A stretch of 64,000 nt of DNA from Methylocella tundrae (GCF_038024855.1 NZ_CP139089.1:2948501-3012500); one strand, 5' to 3'; positions 1 through 11,949 are shown, numbered from the stretch's first letter. The notes: generated from the letters alone by a model not told the origin. Made by a program: numbers and translations.

Positions 1-751
1 GGTTGTGACAGGAGGTGTTATCCGACAGGCAAGCGTATAACGCTGCCAACGCTACGAAATGGGGTAGCTGGATACATAGGAGAGCAGTATCGTGATCGCC
101 GTATGGCGACGCGATTATTCACTGCAGCAGAAGCGCGAGATTCTTAGAGAGTGTGTATGCGCTATATGAGACATGGATAAAACAAGATGGACTTGATTTA
201 TCTGCGGCCGCACAGCGGAAAATAAGCAATTGACAGAAGCTCGTGGCTCGAACGCCCGCTTCCAGTGGCGACCTGTCGCCACCGCCCGCTTTTATACTCT
301 TGGATCGTCCCTCCAGACGTCTTGATTATGGTCCTGTTTAATTCGCCTCGGTGCATCGGCGCAATGGTGCCGATTGGCACTATCGAAGCCGGCAGATAGT
401 GATAGGCGCCGTCTCCTCCTCCTTCATCCTCCATCCCCGCGCGCAGACGGGATCGCGCCGATCGAGCGACGACAAGCGAGGGAGCCAGTCTGGAACTCGG
501 GCAGTCCGCACCGGGCATGCGCTTTGCTTGGCGACCGATCCGCTGGCTGATAGACGCGGACGGGGCAGACCGCCGTTGAAGACGCCGCCGTCGCGGCACG
601 GAGGCGAAGGAACGTCACAAAAGGCTTGTGTTTTTAGTGTCCCCGGCGCGGGTGACAAGCTTTGTAGGCTCAAGATCCGGACGCCGTTGCAAATCCTTTG
701 CGTTTTGGCTTTTGTCCCGGCAAGCTCTATCTCATTCTATGGATTGGACGC
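1..751. other. Region without a confident gene
   Basis: I see no convincing complete gene here. One plus frame is open from base 1 to a stop near 146, and a second plus frame is open from about 96 to a stop near 226. They could be the tail of one gene that entered from the left and has lost its frame, but I recognise neither product. Longer open stretches on both strands between 198 and 780 have the composition of chance frames. The promoter of the LuxR-type gene must lie in the last part of this stretch, but no clear box stands out. Confidence 0.4.
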
Positions 752-1834
752 ATGTCGCAATCGGCGGAATACGCGATGAGCAGTCATGTTGAGAAATCGC
801 CGTTGCTTCGCTTCGATGACGAAGAATGGTTTCGGCGGCTTGGCGGGGTCGCGAGATCGATCGGGACGGACGGATTTCATCGAGAACTGATAGATCTATT
901 TGGCGCCAGCATTCGACATGAATCGAGCTGGATCATCCGTTATTCACGAGTTGCGCCGCCTGATGTTATATATACCCATAATGTCTCCGATGAGACCGTC
1001 GATATCTATAATGAACAATGCTCGGGCGTCGATCCATTTTCACAGTATTGGAAAAGCAATGGCAGCCCTGGAGTTTTGACGCTCTCAGAACTGAAAAATT
1101 CAAGCGCGGAATCGATAATCTATAGCAGAATATTCCAGGCGGCGGCCAATGTGTCTGACGAGATGGGAATGTTCTTCTCGACTGTTGGACATTGCTGCTT
1201 TGGCCTTTTCCTTGAGCGCGAAAAGGGTCATTTTTCAAAGGCCGACGTGCAGCGCGCCCAGCTGATATTTCCGGCCCTCGAAGGATATCACCGGGCTCAT
1301 CTCGGATGGCTGTTCAACGATCTTCGGCACACGAACGATACCGAAATAAAGGGCTTCATAAAGCGGCCCACATTGATTCAGGATCGCTTCGGCGTCGAGG
1401 TGTATTCCAATGAATCCTGGAATCAGGCGGTTGCCTCGGACGCATCCATCATGTCGACGGTCGCCACGCTGTTCGCCGGGTCGAGCCCTCAGACGCGTCT
1501 CCTGAAGGACTTTGTTCTTAAGTCGGAAGTGTTCGACAGGGATTTCCCACTGGCGCCGGGAGGGAGAATGTTCGTCCTCGAACCGCAGTCATCGTCCCGC
1601 GACGAGCCCGACTATATCAGCCGGATCGCCAGTATTTTGCACATCTTCACGCCACGCGAGCGCGAGATTTTGACCTTGATCATGAGAGGCCAAAATACCG
1701 GCCAGATCGCTCAGAAACTGGAGATCAGCAAGGGAACGATCAAGAATTGCAGGCTTCGCATTTACCGGAAGGCGGATGTCGTCTCGGAACGCGCGCTCGT
1801 CAAGAAGTTCACGCCGATTTTCCAGTCGCTCTGA
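752..1834 (+). CDS. LuxR-type HTH transcriptional regulator
   Basis: The C-terminal 60 residues form a LuxR/FixJ-type helix-turn-helix (FTPREREILTLIMRG, then SKGTIKNCRLRIYRK), which binds DNA in this family. The N-terminal ~280 residues are a divergent sensor region and I cannot name its ligand. No response-regulator receiver motifs are visible and no luxI-type synthase is nearby, so it is an orphan regulator. I place the start at ATG 752. A TTG at 698 and an ATG at 776 (preceded by GGCGGAA) are alternatives. Several stretches are AT-rich compared with the following ilv genes, which may point to acquired DNA. Family call is firm; target genes are unknown. Confidence 0.8.
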   Translation: MSQSAEYAMSSHVEKSPLLRFDDEEWFRRLGGVARSIGTDGFHRELIDLFGASIRHESSWIIRYSRVAPPDVIYTHNVSDETVDIYNEQCSGVDPFSQYWKSNGSPGVLTLSELKNSSAESIIYSRIFQAAANVSDEMGMFFSTVGHCCFGLFLEREKGHFSKADVQRAQLIFPALEGYHRAHLGWLFNDLRHTNDTEIKGFIKRPTLIQDRFGVEVYSNESWNQAVASDASIMSTVATLFAGSSPQTRLLKDFVLKSEVFDRDFPLAPGGRMFVLEPQSSSRDEPDYISRIASILHIFTPREREILTLIMRGQNTGQIAQKLEISKGTIKNCRLRIYRKADVVSERALVKKFTPIFQSL

Positions 1835-2128
1835 CTTTCCCGCCGCAGATCAAGCGAACCTGCGTATTTTCAACCCAATCGCGGGAGCCACACGCCGGGC
1901 GCGCGATTCGGACAAATGCAATCGCCGATCCTCGGACGCCCGGATGACCAGCCGATCAGCGGACATCTCATTCGATCGCTGCCGCGCCCATGAGCCCCGC
2001 GGCGCCTTGACGGAACATCAAGGGCCATCAGCTCGGCGAAAGCCGCCCCCGCCCGGAGGCGGTGGATTCTTGCCGGCGCCGGCGGCGCGTGATCGACCAC
2101 GCCGCTTGCGCGCCTCAACGATATCGGC

Positions 2129-3241
<1,113 letters not shown>

Positions 3242-3254
3242 TCATTCCGAGCTT

Positions 3255-3818
3255 TCACATCGGCTGCGGGCCGCGCGAGATCGCGGCGACGCCGGTGCGG
3301 GACACTTCGACAAGACCGATCGGCCGCATCAGCTCGATGAACTGATTGATCTTGTCGACGGCGCCTGTCAGCTCGAACACAAAACTCTCGATCGAGGCGT
3401 CGACCACGCGGGCGCGGAACGCGTCGGCGAGGCGCAGCGCCTCCTCACGGTCGGCGCCCTTGCCGGCGACCTTGATCATCGCCAGCTCGCGCTCGACGGA
3501 GCCGCCGCGCAAGGTGAGGTCGGTGACCTTGTGGATCGGCACCAGCCGCTCCAGCTGATGGCCGATCTGCTCGATCGCAACCGGCGTTCCAGACGTCACG
3601 ATTGTGATGCGCGACAAATGCTCCGACTGCACCACCTCGGCGACGGTCAGACTCTCGATATTGTAGCCGCGGCCGGAGAAGAGGCCGACGACGCGGGCGA
3701 GCACGCCCGGCTCGTTGTCGACGAGCACGGAGAGCGTATGCGTCTCGATGTTCGATTTGCCGATCGCCGAGGAATAGGGCGAAAGAGGAGCGACTGGAGT
3801 GTTTGTCAAAGCATTCAT
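3255..3818 (-). CDS. ilvN: Acetolactate synthase, small regulatory subunit
   Basis: Regulatory subunit of acetohydroxyacid synthase. An N-terminal ACT domain (about residues 24-100, containing VDNEPGVLARVVGLFSGRGY) is the site at which valine feeds back on the catalytic subunit in this family, and the C-terminal domain follows. At 187 residues it is close to the usual alphaproteobacterial length. It starts 5 bp after the ilvB stop codon, so the two are almost certainly cotranscribed and translationally coupled, giving balanced subunits. Also known as ilvH in some genomes. Confidence 0.97.
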   Translation of the reverse strand: MNALTNTPVAPLSPYSSAIGKSNIETHTLSVLVDNEPGVLARVVGLFSGRGYNIESLTVAEVVQSEHLSRITIVTSGTPVAIEQIGHQLERLVPIHKVTDLTLRGGSVERELAMIKVAGKGADREEALRLADAFRARVVDASIESFVFELTGAVDKINQFIELMRPIGLVEVSRTGVAAISRGPQPM

Positions 3819-3823
3819 CGCCT

Positions 3824-5581
<1,758 letters not shown>

Positions 5582-5655
5582 AATTTGCTCCGGATACACT
5601 CGAATGGTTCGACTTGCGATCAGTCAGGCATGCGAGAGGTTAGGTTTGCGGACAA

Positions 5656-5678
5656 TAAAAAAGGCCCCTCAGGGCCTC
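5656..5678 (-). terminator. Attenuator-like intrinsic terminator upstream of ilvB
   Basis: Read on the minus strand, AGGCCC and GGGCCT pair around a TGAG loop and are followed directly by six T residues. The hairpin lies 75 bp before the ilvB start and just after a short leader reading frame. That is the layout of transcription attenuation of branched-chain amino-acid operons. An upstream segment of the leader can pair with sequence just before the stem, offering an alternative fold. Confidence 0.75.
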
Positions 5679-5706
5679 GGACGTGCGCCAGATAGGGATA
5701 ACGGAG

Positions 5707-5757
5707 TTATCTCCGTCCCATCTCCGACGCGCAAGATACGATGAGAAAAAATGTCAC
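5707..5757 (-). CDS. Putative ilv leader peptide
   Basis: A 16-residue frame with a GTG start (MTFFLIVSCASEMGRR) preceded by an AGAGG ribosome site about 8 nt upstream. It contains consecutive Leu-Ile-Val codons, the three end products of the pathway, which fits a control peptide whose ribosome stalls when these tRNAs are uncharged. Its stop codon lies inside a hairpin (ACGGAG, loop ATAA, CTCCGT), and the terminator follows about 30 nt later. Known precedent: branched-chain attenuators in proteobacteria. The peptide itself is inferred from position and codon content. Confidence 0.6.
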   Translation of the reverse strand: MTFFLIVSCASEMGRR

Positions 5758-5894
5758 AATGCATCCTCTAACAAGAGTGCCGCGTTCTATATCCGAGCGC
5801 GGCTTCAGCGTCAATATGCCTGTAATACCCAAAATCGCGCGCCGCGCAGAAAAGCGATTGGCGATGAAAAGCGATGAGTATAGGAATCGGGCGC

Positions 5895-6650
5895 ATGGCG
5901 CATAGCATAGGTTCGAGCCGGACGGCCCCCGGCTTTCTCGCTGTCAAAGCCCTGTTTTTCGACGTGTTCGGCACGCTGGTTGACTGGCGCGGCGGCGTCG
6001 CCTCGCAGGCGGAGGCCATCCTAACTCCTTTCGGCTACGCCCTGGACTGGCTGGCCTTCGCGGACGCCTGGCGCGGCGAATATCAAACCGGCATGGAGGA
6101 GGTCCGCTCGGGCCGCATCCCTTTCTCGAAGCTCGACGTGATCCACCGCCGCAACCTCGACCGCATCCTGCCGCGCTTCGGTCTCGAAGGCGCGCCGGAA
6201 GCCGCGCTGACCGCGCTGAACCTCGCCTGGCACAGGCTGCCCGCCTGGCCCGATGCGGCCCGCGGACTCGCGAAGCTGCGCGAAACATACATCCTCGCGC
6301 CGATGTCGAACGGCAATATTTCGCTGCTCGTCGATCTCGCGCGGCATAATGATTTCGTTTTCGACGCCATTTTCGGAGCCGAATTCGCCGGCGATTACAA
6401 GCCAAAGCCGGGGGTTTACCTGAAAGCGGCCGCAGCTCTCGACTTGCCGCCGAGCGCCTGTCTGATGGTGGCGACGCATAGTTCGGATCTTGCCGCCGCC
6501 GCGGCGTGTGGCCTTCGGACCGCGCATATCGCGCGCCCGGATGAGTTCGGAACGGGCGGCGCGGGAGAGGCGCGTCCGCTCGTTCCCGTTGATCTCGCCG
6601 CCGCAGGCATTGGCGATCTCGCCCGTCTTCTCGGGCTTGCCTCCCGCTGA
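5895..6650 (+). CDS. HAD-superfamily hydrolase, haloacid dehalogenase type II
   Basis: The motif FFDVFGTLVDW near the N-terminus carries the nucleophilic Asp of the HAD fold. A later MSNGN is motif II, and DYKPKPGVY carries the motif III lysine. Overall layout and length (251 residues) match type II 2-haloacid dehalogenases and related phosphatases. The substrate cannot be told; many such genes are annotated as L-2-haloacid dehalogenase without proof. Start ATG 5895 has AGGA about 10 nt upstream; ATG 5874 is an alternative. It is divergent from the ilv operon and stands alone. Confidence 0.88.
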   Translation: MAHSIGSSRTAPGFLAVKALFFDVFGTLVDWRGGVASQAEAILTPFGYALDWLAFADAWRGEYQTGMEEVRSGRIPFSKLDVIHRRNLDRILPRFGLEGAPEAALTALNLAWHRLPAWPDAARGLAKLRETYILAPMSNGNISLLVDLARHNDFVFDAIFGAEFAGDYKPKPGVYLKAAAALDLPPSACLMVATHSSDLAAAAACGLRTAHIARPDEFGTGGAGEARPLVPVDLAAAGIGDLARLLGLASR

Positions 6651-6773
6651 GCTTGATCCGGCGGTTCTAAAAGCGTCACATAATATGGAGATAGCTTTGG
6701 AGGCGTCGCGCCGCCGCCGTGCGGCGTCGGAGGGTTTCTTTCCAATCCGCCCCGGCTCAGCTAGGTTCCGACA

Positions 6774-7595
6774 ATGACCAGCATTCAAACGACGGCCCCG
6801 GCTTCAGCGCCGATCCGCCGCGTCACCGCGCGGGCGCTCCTCCTTGGCGACCGGATCGACCCCGCGGGGCTCGAACGATCGGATATGATCTCGGCCAATC
6901 CGCTCGCTTTCCATGTCGGCGGCAATGGCTTCGTCGCGCTGTACCGTTTCGGCGTCGCCGTGATGATCGGCCTGTCCCCGCTCGAGGAAGACGACGTCCT
7001 GAAACAGGTGAAACTGCGGGTTTCCGGTCCGCATGAGCATATCGACGACGAATCCGCCGTGCTCGAAATCTCCCCCGATTTCGATGACAAGATCCCGCCC
7101 GGCGGCGCCATAGCGATGAAGGACCTGTCGGAACAGCGTGTTCTCGTCGTGGCCGATGCGCTCGCGAAAACGGTTTCGCTCGGCCGCGACGAGCGTGAAG
7201 TCAACGCCGTCTTCGACATTATCGAGCCTTTCGCCGCCAGCCTCGCACGCAGCGGCCGGCCGCCCTGGAAACGGCGATCGATGCTGAAACTGATCGGCCA
7301 GACCCTTTTGGTGCAACACCGCGTCTCCGGCCGCGTCGCCGTCGAGGAAAAGCCGGACGTGTTATGGGATCGGCCAGACCTCGAGCGGCTCTACGCGCGT
7401 CTCGAAGATGAATATGAATTGAAGGAGCGCGCCGAAACATTGACGCGCAAGCTCGACATGATCGTCGAGACCGCGCGCATTCTGACGGACATTCTCGACG
7501 CCGATCGCGCGACGAGGCTGGAGGCGACGATCGTCATTCTGATCGTGGCGGAAATCTTCCTCAGCCTTGTCCAGATGGGTTTTTTGAAGCATTAG
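6774..7595 (+). CDS. RMD1/YagE-family (DUF155) membrane-anchored protein
   Basis: A 273-residue protein with the DUF155 layout: a mostly soluble body, a charged helical segment (LERLYARLEDEYELKERAE, coiled-coil-like) around residues 205-235, and a single C-terminal hydrophobic helix (VILIVAEIFLSLVQMGF). The family includes yeast RMD1/RMD8 and mitochondrial RMND1. Bacterial members have no established biochemical role, and none is claimed here. It is transcribed alone between the HAD gene and a repeat-bearing spacer. Confidence 0.8.
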   Translation: MTSIQTTAPASAPIRRVTARALLLGDRIDPAGLERSDMISANPLAFHVGGNGFVALYRFGVAVMIGLSPLEEDDVLKQVKLRVSGPHEHIDDESAVLEISPDFDDKIPPGGAIAMKDLSEQRVLVVADALAKTVSLGRDEREVNAVFDIIEPFAASLARSGRPPWKRRSMLKLIGQTLLVQHRVSGRVAVEEKPDVLWDRPDLERLYARLEDEYELKERAETLTRKLDMIVETARILTDILDADRATRLEATIVILIVAEIFLSLVQMGFLKH

Positions 7596-7695
7596 CGCGC
7601 TCATCGCCTGGCCGGCGCGTTCCTTTGAGAACTTTCTTCCTTCCATGACGCTTTTTTTTACAGCGTCGCGTCGTCCTGACGCTCACAACTTCTCA

Positions 7696-7819
7696 GGGCT
7701 ATGCTTTTCTGCGACGCATAGCCTTCGTCCGAAAAGTCTCCAACTTTTCGGGGCTATACTCTTTCCTCGGCGCATAGCCTTTCTCCAAAAAGTCTCCAAC
7801 TTTTCGGGGCTATGCTTTA
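7696..7819 (+). repeat. Tandem ~56-bp repeat with internal inverted repeats
   Basis: Two nearly complete units (7696-7749 and 7750-7805) and the start of a third (7806-7819). Each begins with GGGCTAT and ends with AAGTCTCCAACTTTTC. In unit 1, GGCTATGC pairs with GCATAGCC; in both units AAAAGT pairs with ACTTTT. The array lies 40 bp before yciB, so it could form RNA hairpins in that leader, or simply be an expanded chromosomal repeat. Confidence 0.7.
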
Positions 7820-7859
7820 GACCAGAGCGACGAGAAACCGAACACGGAACATCCGGCGC

Positions 7860-8561
7860 ATGAGCGAAATGTTGAAGCAAAACTCCGATCTGAAGGCGGC
7901 GGAAAAAGCCGGAGGCCGCGGAAAGCCGCAAAACGCCTGGGTCAAGCTCGCTCTGGAACTGGGTCCGCTGGCGCTCTTTTTCTTCGCCAATGCGCGGCCC
8001 AAGGTGTTTGAGCCGATCGTTGCGCCTTTTCTTCCAGCATCCGTCCTGTCGGGCGACAGCGCCGGCCTTTTCATCGCGACGCTGGTGCTGATGGCGGCGG
8101 TCGTAGTCGCCCTTATCGCTTCATTTTCCTTGACGCGCCGTATTCCGTTCGTGCCATTGATGACGGCTGTGCTCGCCGTCGCGTTCGGCGCGCTGACGCT
8201 CTATCTGCATGACGCCACTTTCATCAAGATGAAGCCGACTGTGCTTTACGTCTGCTTCAGCGCCGCGCTGTTTGGCGGCCTTGCCTTCAATCGGCCGGTG
8301 CTGCCGATCCTGTTTGATCATGCGATGGCCCTGACCGAAGACGGATGGCGCGTGCTGACTTTGCGCTGGGCGACGTTTTTTCTCGTGCTGGCCGCCATGA
8401 ACGAAATCGTTTGGCGAACCCAGGCGACCAACGTGTGGGTCGCCTTCAAGTTTCCCGGTCTCTTCATTCTGGTTTTTCTGTTCACGCTGGCTCAGTTGCC
8501 ATTCATCATGCGCAATAAATTGGATGAGGAAGAAGCGGAAAAGGCGCCCGAACATTTCTAG
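7860..8561 (+). CDS. yciB: Inner-membrane protein YciB/IspZ (septation protein A family)
   Basis: A 233-residue protein with five or six predicted membrane helices (for example FIATLVLMAAVVVALIASF and FPGLFILVFLFTLAQLPFI). It carries the family signature GPLALFFFAN at the start and KPTVLYVCFSAALFGGLAFNR in the middle. YciB affects cell-envelope integrity and division in enterobacteria; the molecular activity is unknown. The N-terminal 25 residues are a charged extension common in alphaproteobacterial members. Family assignment is firm. Confidence 0.92.
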   Translation: MSEMLKQNSDLKAAEKAGGRGKPQNAWVKLALELGPLALFFFANARPKVFEPIVAPFLPASVLSGDSAGLFIATLVLMAAVVVALIASFSLTRRIPFVPLMTAVLAVAFGALTLYLHDATFIKMKPTVLYVCFSAALFGGLAFNRPVLPILFDHAMALTEDGWRVLTLRWATFFLVLAAMNEIVWRTQATNVWVAFKFPGLFILVFLFTLAQLPFIMRNKLDEEEAEKAPEHF

Positions 8562-8630
8562 TCAGATGAAGATTACCGATCTAACGCTGGCCCGTTCAGC
8601 AGGCAGCGAGTATGGAACAATAACCGCAAA

Positions 8631-8669
8631 TAAAAAAGCATGATCACTCCGATTTGAAGCGATCATGCT
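8631..8669 (-). terminator. Intrinsic terminator of sciP
   Basis: On the minus strand AGCATGATC pairs perfectly with GATCATGCT across a 15-nt loop and is followed by TTTTTTATTT. The hairpin begins at the base after the sciP stop codon, so it ends sciP transcription. Read on the plus strand it lacks a T tract. Confidence 0.85.
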
Positions 8670-8945
8670 CTATAGTCGATACTGTTGAATCCGGGTTGTG
8701 CGCAGTCCAGCGAGGCCGTGCTGGTCGATCGACATTTGCCATGAGAGGAATTCATCGACTGTCAAAGTATAGCGATTGCAGGCTTCCTCTAAGGACAACA
8801 GGCCGCCGCGCACAGCGGCGACGACTTCAGCTTTGCGCCGGATCACCCATCGCTTCGTGCTAGGCGGCGGCAAATCGGCTACTGTCAAAGGGCTCCCGTC
8901 CGGGCCGATGACATATTTCGCGCGATGACGATTGGGTTCGGCCAT
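8670..8945 (-). CDS. sciP: CtrA inhibitor SciP (DUF1153)
   Basis: A 91-residue helix-turn-helix protein with the signature YVIGPDGSPLTVADLPPP followed by RWVIRRKAEVVAAVRGG and YTLTVDEFLSWQ. In Caulobacter SciP binds the cell-cycle master regulator CtrA and blocks activation of its targets in G1; its own gene is CtrA-controlled. Length and motifs are those of the alphaproteobacterial family. It is a single-gene unit with a strong terminator and a CtrA-like box about 55 bp upstream, consistent with the same feedback loop here. Confidence 0.95.
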   Translation of the reverse strand: MAEPNRHRAKYVIGPDGSPLTVADLPPPSTKRWVIRRKAEVVAAVRGGLLSLEEACNRYTLTVDEFLSWQMSIDQHGLAGLRTTRIQQYRL

Positions 8946-8999
8946 AATTAAAACTCACCGATCTGACTGCTTGATAGAGCTCAACATAGGACCTGTGTT

Positions 9000-9014
9000 T
9001 TAAGATTTGCCTAA
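9000..9014. promoter_or_regulatory. Candidate CtrA box upstream of sciP
   Basis: TTAA, seven bases, CTAA: seven of eight bases of the CtrA consensus TTAA-N7-TTAA. It lies 55-69 bp upstream of the sciP start in an AT-rich stretch, a position at which CtrA could activate. Short motifs occur by chance, so this is only supported by its context. Confidence 0.4.
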
Positions 9015-9394
9015 ACGCACATCGTTGTTTTGTTAACAATTCGTCATTACTCGACCGCGATTATTGTAGAATTTCTTGGAAAAGCATCGAATTTCGTGTC
9101 AACTTGAAACGTTCGCGGCGTTACGTTACGGAGAGCCGGGTGACGGGACTTGCGCGCTGGTTACTTCAGCCGCGCGGAAAACCTCGCTGGGGCGGCTCCT
9201 CTGCGACATTGCGCCGAGCGGTGAAGAGGCTATATGAGGTGGTAGACGCGCCTCGTCTTGGACGGGCGTTACGGGCGGCTCAGAACGGCCGGGGTCGGGT
9301 GTTGAATCGGTGAGTTGAACCAGGCGCGGCGGTCATTCGACGATTGCCGCTCAGCCATTGGCCCGGGGAGAATCGTCTGCGGCGGCAAGATCGA
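9015..9394. other. Intergenic region between sciP and mnmA
   Basis: No convincing gene. A 69-codon arginine-rich plus-strand frame (9104-9313) has no recognisable domain and looks accidental. The AT-rich left part probably holds the sciP promoter, and the right part the mnmA promoter. Confidence 0.4.
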
Positions 9395-10657
9395 ATGAGC
9401 GATGGCGACATGAATCTAAGTCCTCCGCCAGCGGCGAACGAGCGCGCCAATTCCAATGCGCTCAATTCGCTTGGCCTTGCGAAAACGCCCGCCGAGACCC
9501 GCGTCGTCGTTGCAATGTCGGGCGGGGTCGATTCATCCGTGGTCGCGGCGCTCCTTAAGGAGCAGGGCTATGACGTCATCGCCGTGACCATGCAGCTTTA
9601 CGATCACGGTGAGGCGGTTCACAGGAAGGGAGCTTGCTGCGCGGGTCAGGATATTCATGACGCGCGTCTCGTCGCGGCCCGCCTCGGCATTCCCCATTAC
9701 GTCCTGGATTATGAAGAGCGCTTTCGCGAAAAGGTCATTGATCCTTTCGCCCACAGCTACGCCACCGGCGAAACGCCAATTCCCTGCGTTTCCTGCAACA
9801 GCGAGCTGAAATTCGCTGATTTGTTCGAGACCGCGCTCGGTCTTGGCGCGGATGTGCTCGCGACCGGCCATTATGTCTCGACAAGAGGCGACGAGGCCGG
9901 CGAGCGGGCGCTGTATCGCGCCTTCGACAGCGCCCGCGATCAGAGCTATTTCCTGTTCGCGACGACAAAGCCGCAGCTCCAGCTCCTGCGTTTCCCCTTG
10001 GGGGATATGACGAAGACGCAGGTGCGGGCGCTGGCGCGGCGGTTCGGCCTGATTGTCGCCGACAAGGCCGACAGCCAGGACATCTGTTTCATCCCAAACG
10101 GCAAATATAGCGACCTCATCGAACGGCTGTCCCCGGGCGCCGCCGTTCCGGGCGATATCGTCCACGTCGATGGCCGCGTGCTCGGCCGCCATGCGGGCGT
10201 GATTCATTACACTATCGGTCAGAGACGCGGCCTTGGGCTCGGCGGAACGAACACCGGCGAGCCTTTGTTCGTCGTCAAGCTTGACGCCGCGCAGGCGCGT
10301 GTCGTCGTGGGGCCGCGCGAGGCGCTGGCCACGCGTCGGGCGCATTTGCGCGCGCTGAACTGGATCGGTGATGGCTCCCTGACCGATATTTCCGCCGCGG
10401 GCCGGCCTATTTTCGTGCAGGTGCGCTCGACGCGCCCCCCGGTATCGGGAATCCTTTACCTCCGCGGCGAAGACGCCTTCGTCGAATTCGCCAATGACGA
10501 AGATGGCGTGTCGCCGGGCCAGGCCTGTGTTTTTTATGCGTCCGACCAGCCGCAGGCGCGGGTTTTGGGCGGCGGCTTTATCAGCTCGACGGAAGCTGCG
10601 CCTCGCCTCCATCCTTGGGAATCTGCGGATATACAGGTCGAGCCGGCTCAGCTTTAA
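9395..10657 (+). CDS. mnmA: tRNA-specific 2-thiouridylase MnmA
   Basis: Installs the 2-thio group on U34 of Lys, Glu and Gln tRNAs, using ATP and a sulfur relay. The PP-loop motif SGGVDSS lies at about residues 42-48. The two redox cysteines are in [13 protein letters not shown] and [15 protein letters not shown], and the C-terminal beta-barrel includes IGQRRGLG. I choose ATG 9395 with GGCGG upstream; ATG 9410 and an upstream ATG at 9344 are possible. Members in this group carry such a 20-30 residue N-terminal extension. Essential housekeeping function; identity firm. Confidence 0.96.
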   Translation: MSDGDMNLSPPPAANERANSNALNSLGLAKTPAETRVVVAMSGGVDSSVVAALLKEQGYDVIAVTMQLYDHGEAVHRKGACCAGQDIHDARLVAARLGIPHYVLDYEERFREKVIDPFAHSYATGETPIPCVSCNSELKFADLFETALGLGADVLATGHYVSTRGDEAGERALYRAFDSARDQSYFLFATTKPQLQLLRFPLGDMTKTQVRALARRFGLIVADKADSQDICFIPNGKYSDLIERLSPGAAVPGDIVHVDGRVLGRHAGVIHYTIGQRRGLGLGGTNTGEPLFVVKLDAAQARVVVGPREALATRRAHLRALNWIGDGSLTDISAAGRPIFVQVRSTRPPVSGILYLRGEDAFVEFANDEDGVSPGQACVFYASDQPQARVLGGGFISSTEAAPRLHPWESADIQVEPAQL

Positions 10658-10752
10658 TGGCCGAGAGGTTCAGCGCGTGAACTTCAACACTGACTAACGT
10701 TGGGGCTGGGCTTCGGCTAGCATGGCTCCGGGCGCAGCTGGGGGATGGGCCT

Positions 10753-11457
10753 TTGACAGAGCAGAACCATTCGGGGCAGGCGAGCGCCCTCGAGGCCGTT
10801 TACGCGCCCGCTGCCGCGGATGCGGCCGTTCTCGACAATATTCACGTGAAATCATCTTATGCGCGCTGGGCGCCCATCTATGATCTCGTCTTCGCGCTCG
10901 TGCTGCGGCCGGGGCGCCAGGCGGCGGCGGCCGCGGCCGAACGTCCGGGCGGGCGCGTTCTCGACGTCGGCGTTGGCACCGGACTCGAACTGCCGATGTT
11001 CGACCGGCGCACCCATCTGATCGGCGTCGATCTCTCCGAACCCATGCTGCGGCGGGCGCAGCGGCGCGTCTCGGCGAAAGCGCTGGCCAATGTCGAAGGC
11101 CTCATCGTCATGGACGCGATGCGGCTTGCCTTTCCGGACGCGCATTTTGACGCCGTCGTCGCGCCCTATGTGCTGACTGTCGTGCCGGAGCCTCACGCAA
11201 CGCTCGACGAACTGGTCCGCGTGGTGAAGCGGGGCGGCGAAATCATCCTCGTCAATCACATTGGCGCCGCGAAAGGCCCAATGGCCTGGATCGAATCCTG
11301 GCTCAGCCTGCGCAGCGCGGACCTTGGCTGGCGCCCTGGATTTCAATGGTCGATTCTCGGTGACTGGATCGCTGCTAACCGGTCGGTCAGGCTGCTCGAA
11401 CGACGCCGGCTCGCGCCATTCGGCCTGTTTACGCTTGCGCGACTGCAGAAGCTTTGA
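10753..11457 (+). CDS. pmtA: SAM-dependent methyltransferase, PmtA-like (phosphatidylethanolamine N-methyltransferase)
   Basis: Class I Rossmann methyltransferase: motif I VLDVGVGTGLELPMF, then HLIGVDLSEPMLRRAQ and the post-II segment FDAVVAPYVLTVVPEP. This wording matches Rhodobacter-type PmtA, which methylates phosphatidylethanolamine towards phosphatidylcholine in alphaproteobacteria. The related UbiE-like quinone methyltransferases share the fold, so the substrate is inferred. The start appears to be TTG at 10753 with a G-rich ribosome site. Single-gene unit, 95 bp after mnmA. Confidence 0.72.
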   Translation: MTEQNHSGQASALEAVYAPAAADAAVLDNIHVKSSYARWAPIYDLVFALVLRPGRQAAAAAAERPGGRVLDVGVGTGLELPMFDRRTHLIGVDLSEPMLRRAQRRVSAKALANVEGLIVMDAMRLAFPDAHFDAVVAPYVLTVVPEPHATLDELVRVVKRGGEIILVNHIGAAKGPMAWIESWLSLRSADLGWRPGFQWSILGDWIAANRSVRLLERRRLAPFGLFTLARLQKL

Positions 11458-11476
11458 AGGTTTTAAGCGAGCAAGG

Positions 11477-11695
11477 TCAGGCGATAATGTCCGGCGTCAG
11501 CTGATCCTCGATAAAGAATAACCGGTCGCGCAGAATAAGCTTGCGTTTCTTGAGCCGCTGAATCTGAAGCTGATCGGCCGCGCCAAGATGGAGGAGAGCT
11601 TCGATCGCGACGTCAAGATCGCGATGTTCCTGACGCAAATGCTCGAGCTCAGCCTGCAACGACGCGCGGTCCGCCTCGCTCACCTTGTCCGTCAT
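11477..11695 (-). CDS. YdcH-family DUF465 protein
   Basis: A 72-residue charged helical protein (LQAELEHLRQEHRDLDVAIEAL, then LQIQRLKKRKLILRDRLFFIEDQL), typical of the DUF465/YdcH family, whose members form small coiled coils of unknown function. I start it at the ATG at 11695 with AAGGG upstream; the frame stays open 23 codons further. It is convergent with the methyltransferase and divergent from a paralogue 250 bp away. Confidence 0.85.
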   Translation of the reverse strand: MTDKVSEADRASLQAELEHLRQEHRDLDVAIEALLHLGAADQLQIQRLKKRKLILRDRLFFIEDQLTPDIIA

Positions 11696-11949
11696 GATTT
11701 CAGCACCCTTGGACTTCAACAGCTTTGATCGTGGAATCCCTCGAAAGGCGAAACCCAAAGCCAAGCTTCATCCGATGCGCGAAAATAGGGTGGCCGCCCG
11801 CCCGCGGCAAGCGCAATGGCGGAGGCCGTCGCGGAAAATGCGCCACGGCTTCTTCATGAAATTTACGCCAGGCTGTCACGAAACCCTTCGCGAAATGGAA
11901 ATCCTGTGGCACACTGTCCCTGTGCGAAGACTTCAACAAGGAGTTCTGC

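Noticed and set aside
9104..9313. 69-codon Arg-rich frame before mnmA
   Set aside because: No recognisable domain and no convincing ribosome site; GC-rich DNA produces such frames by chance.
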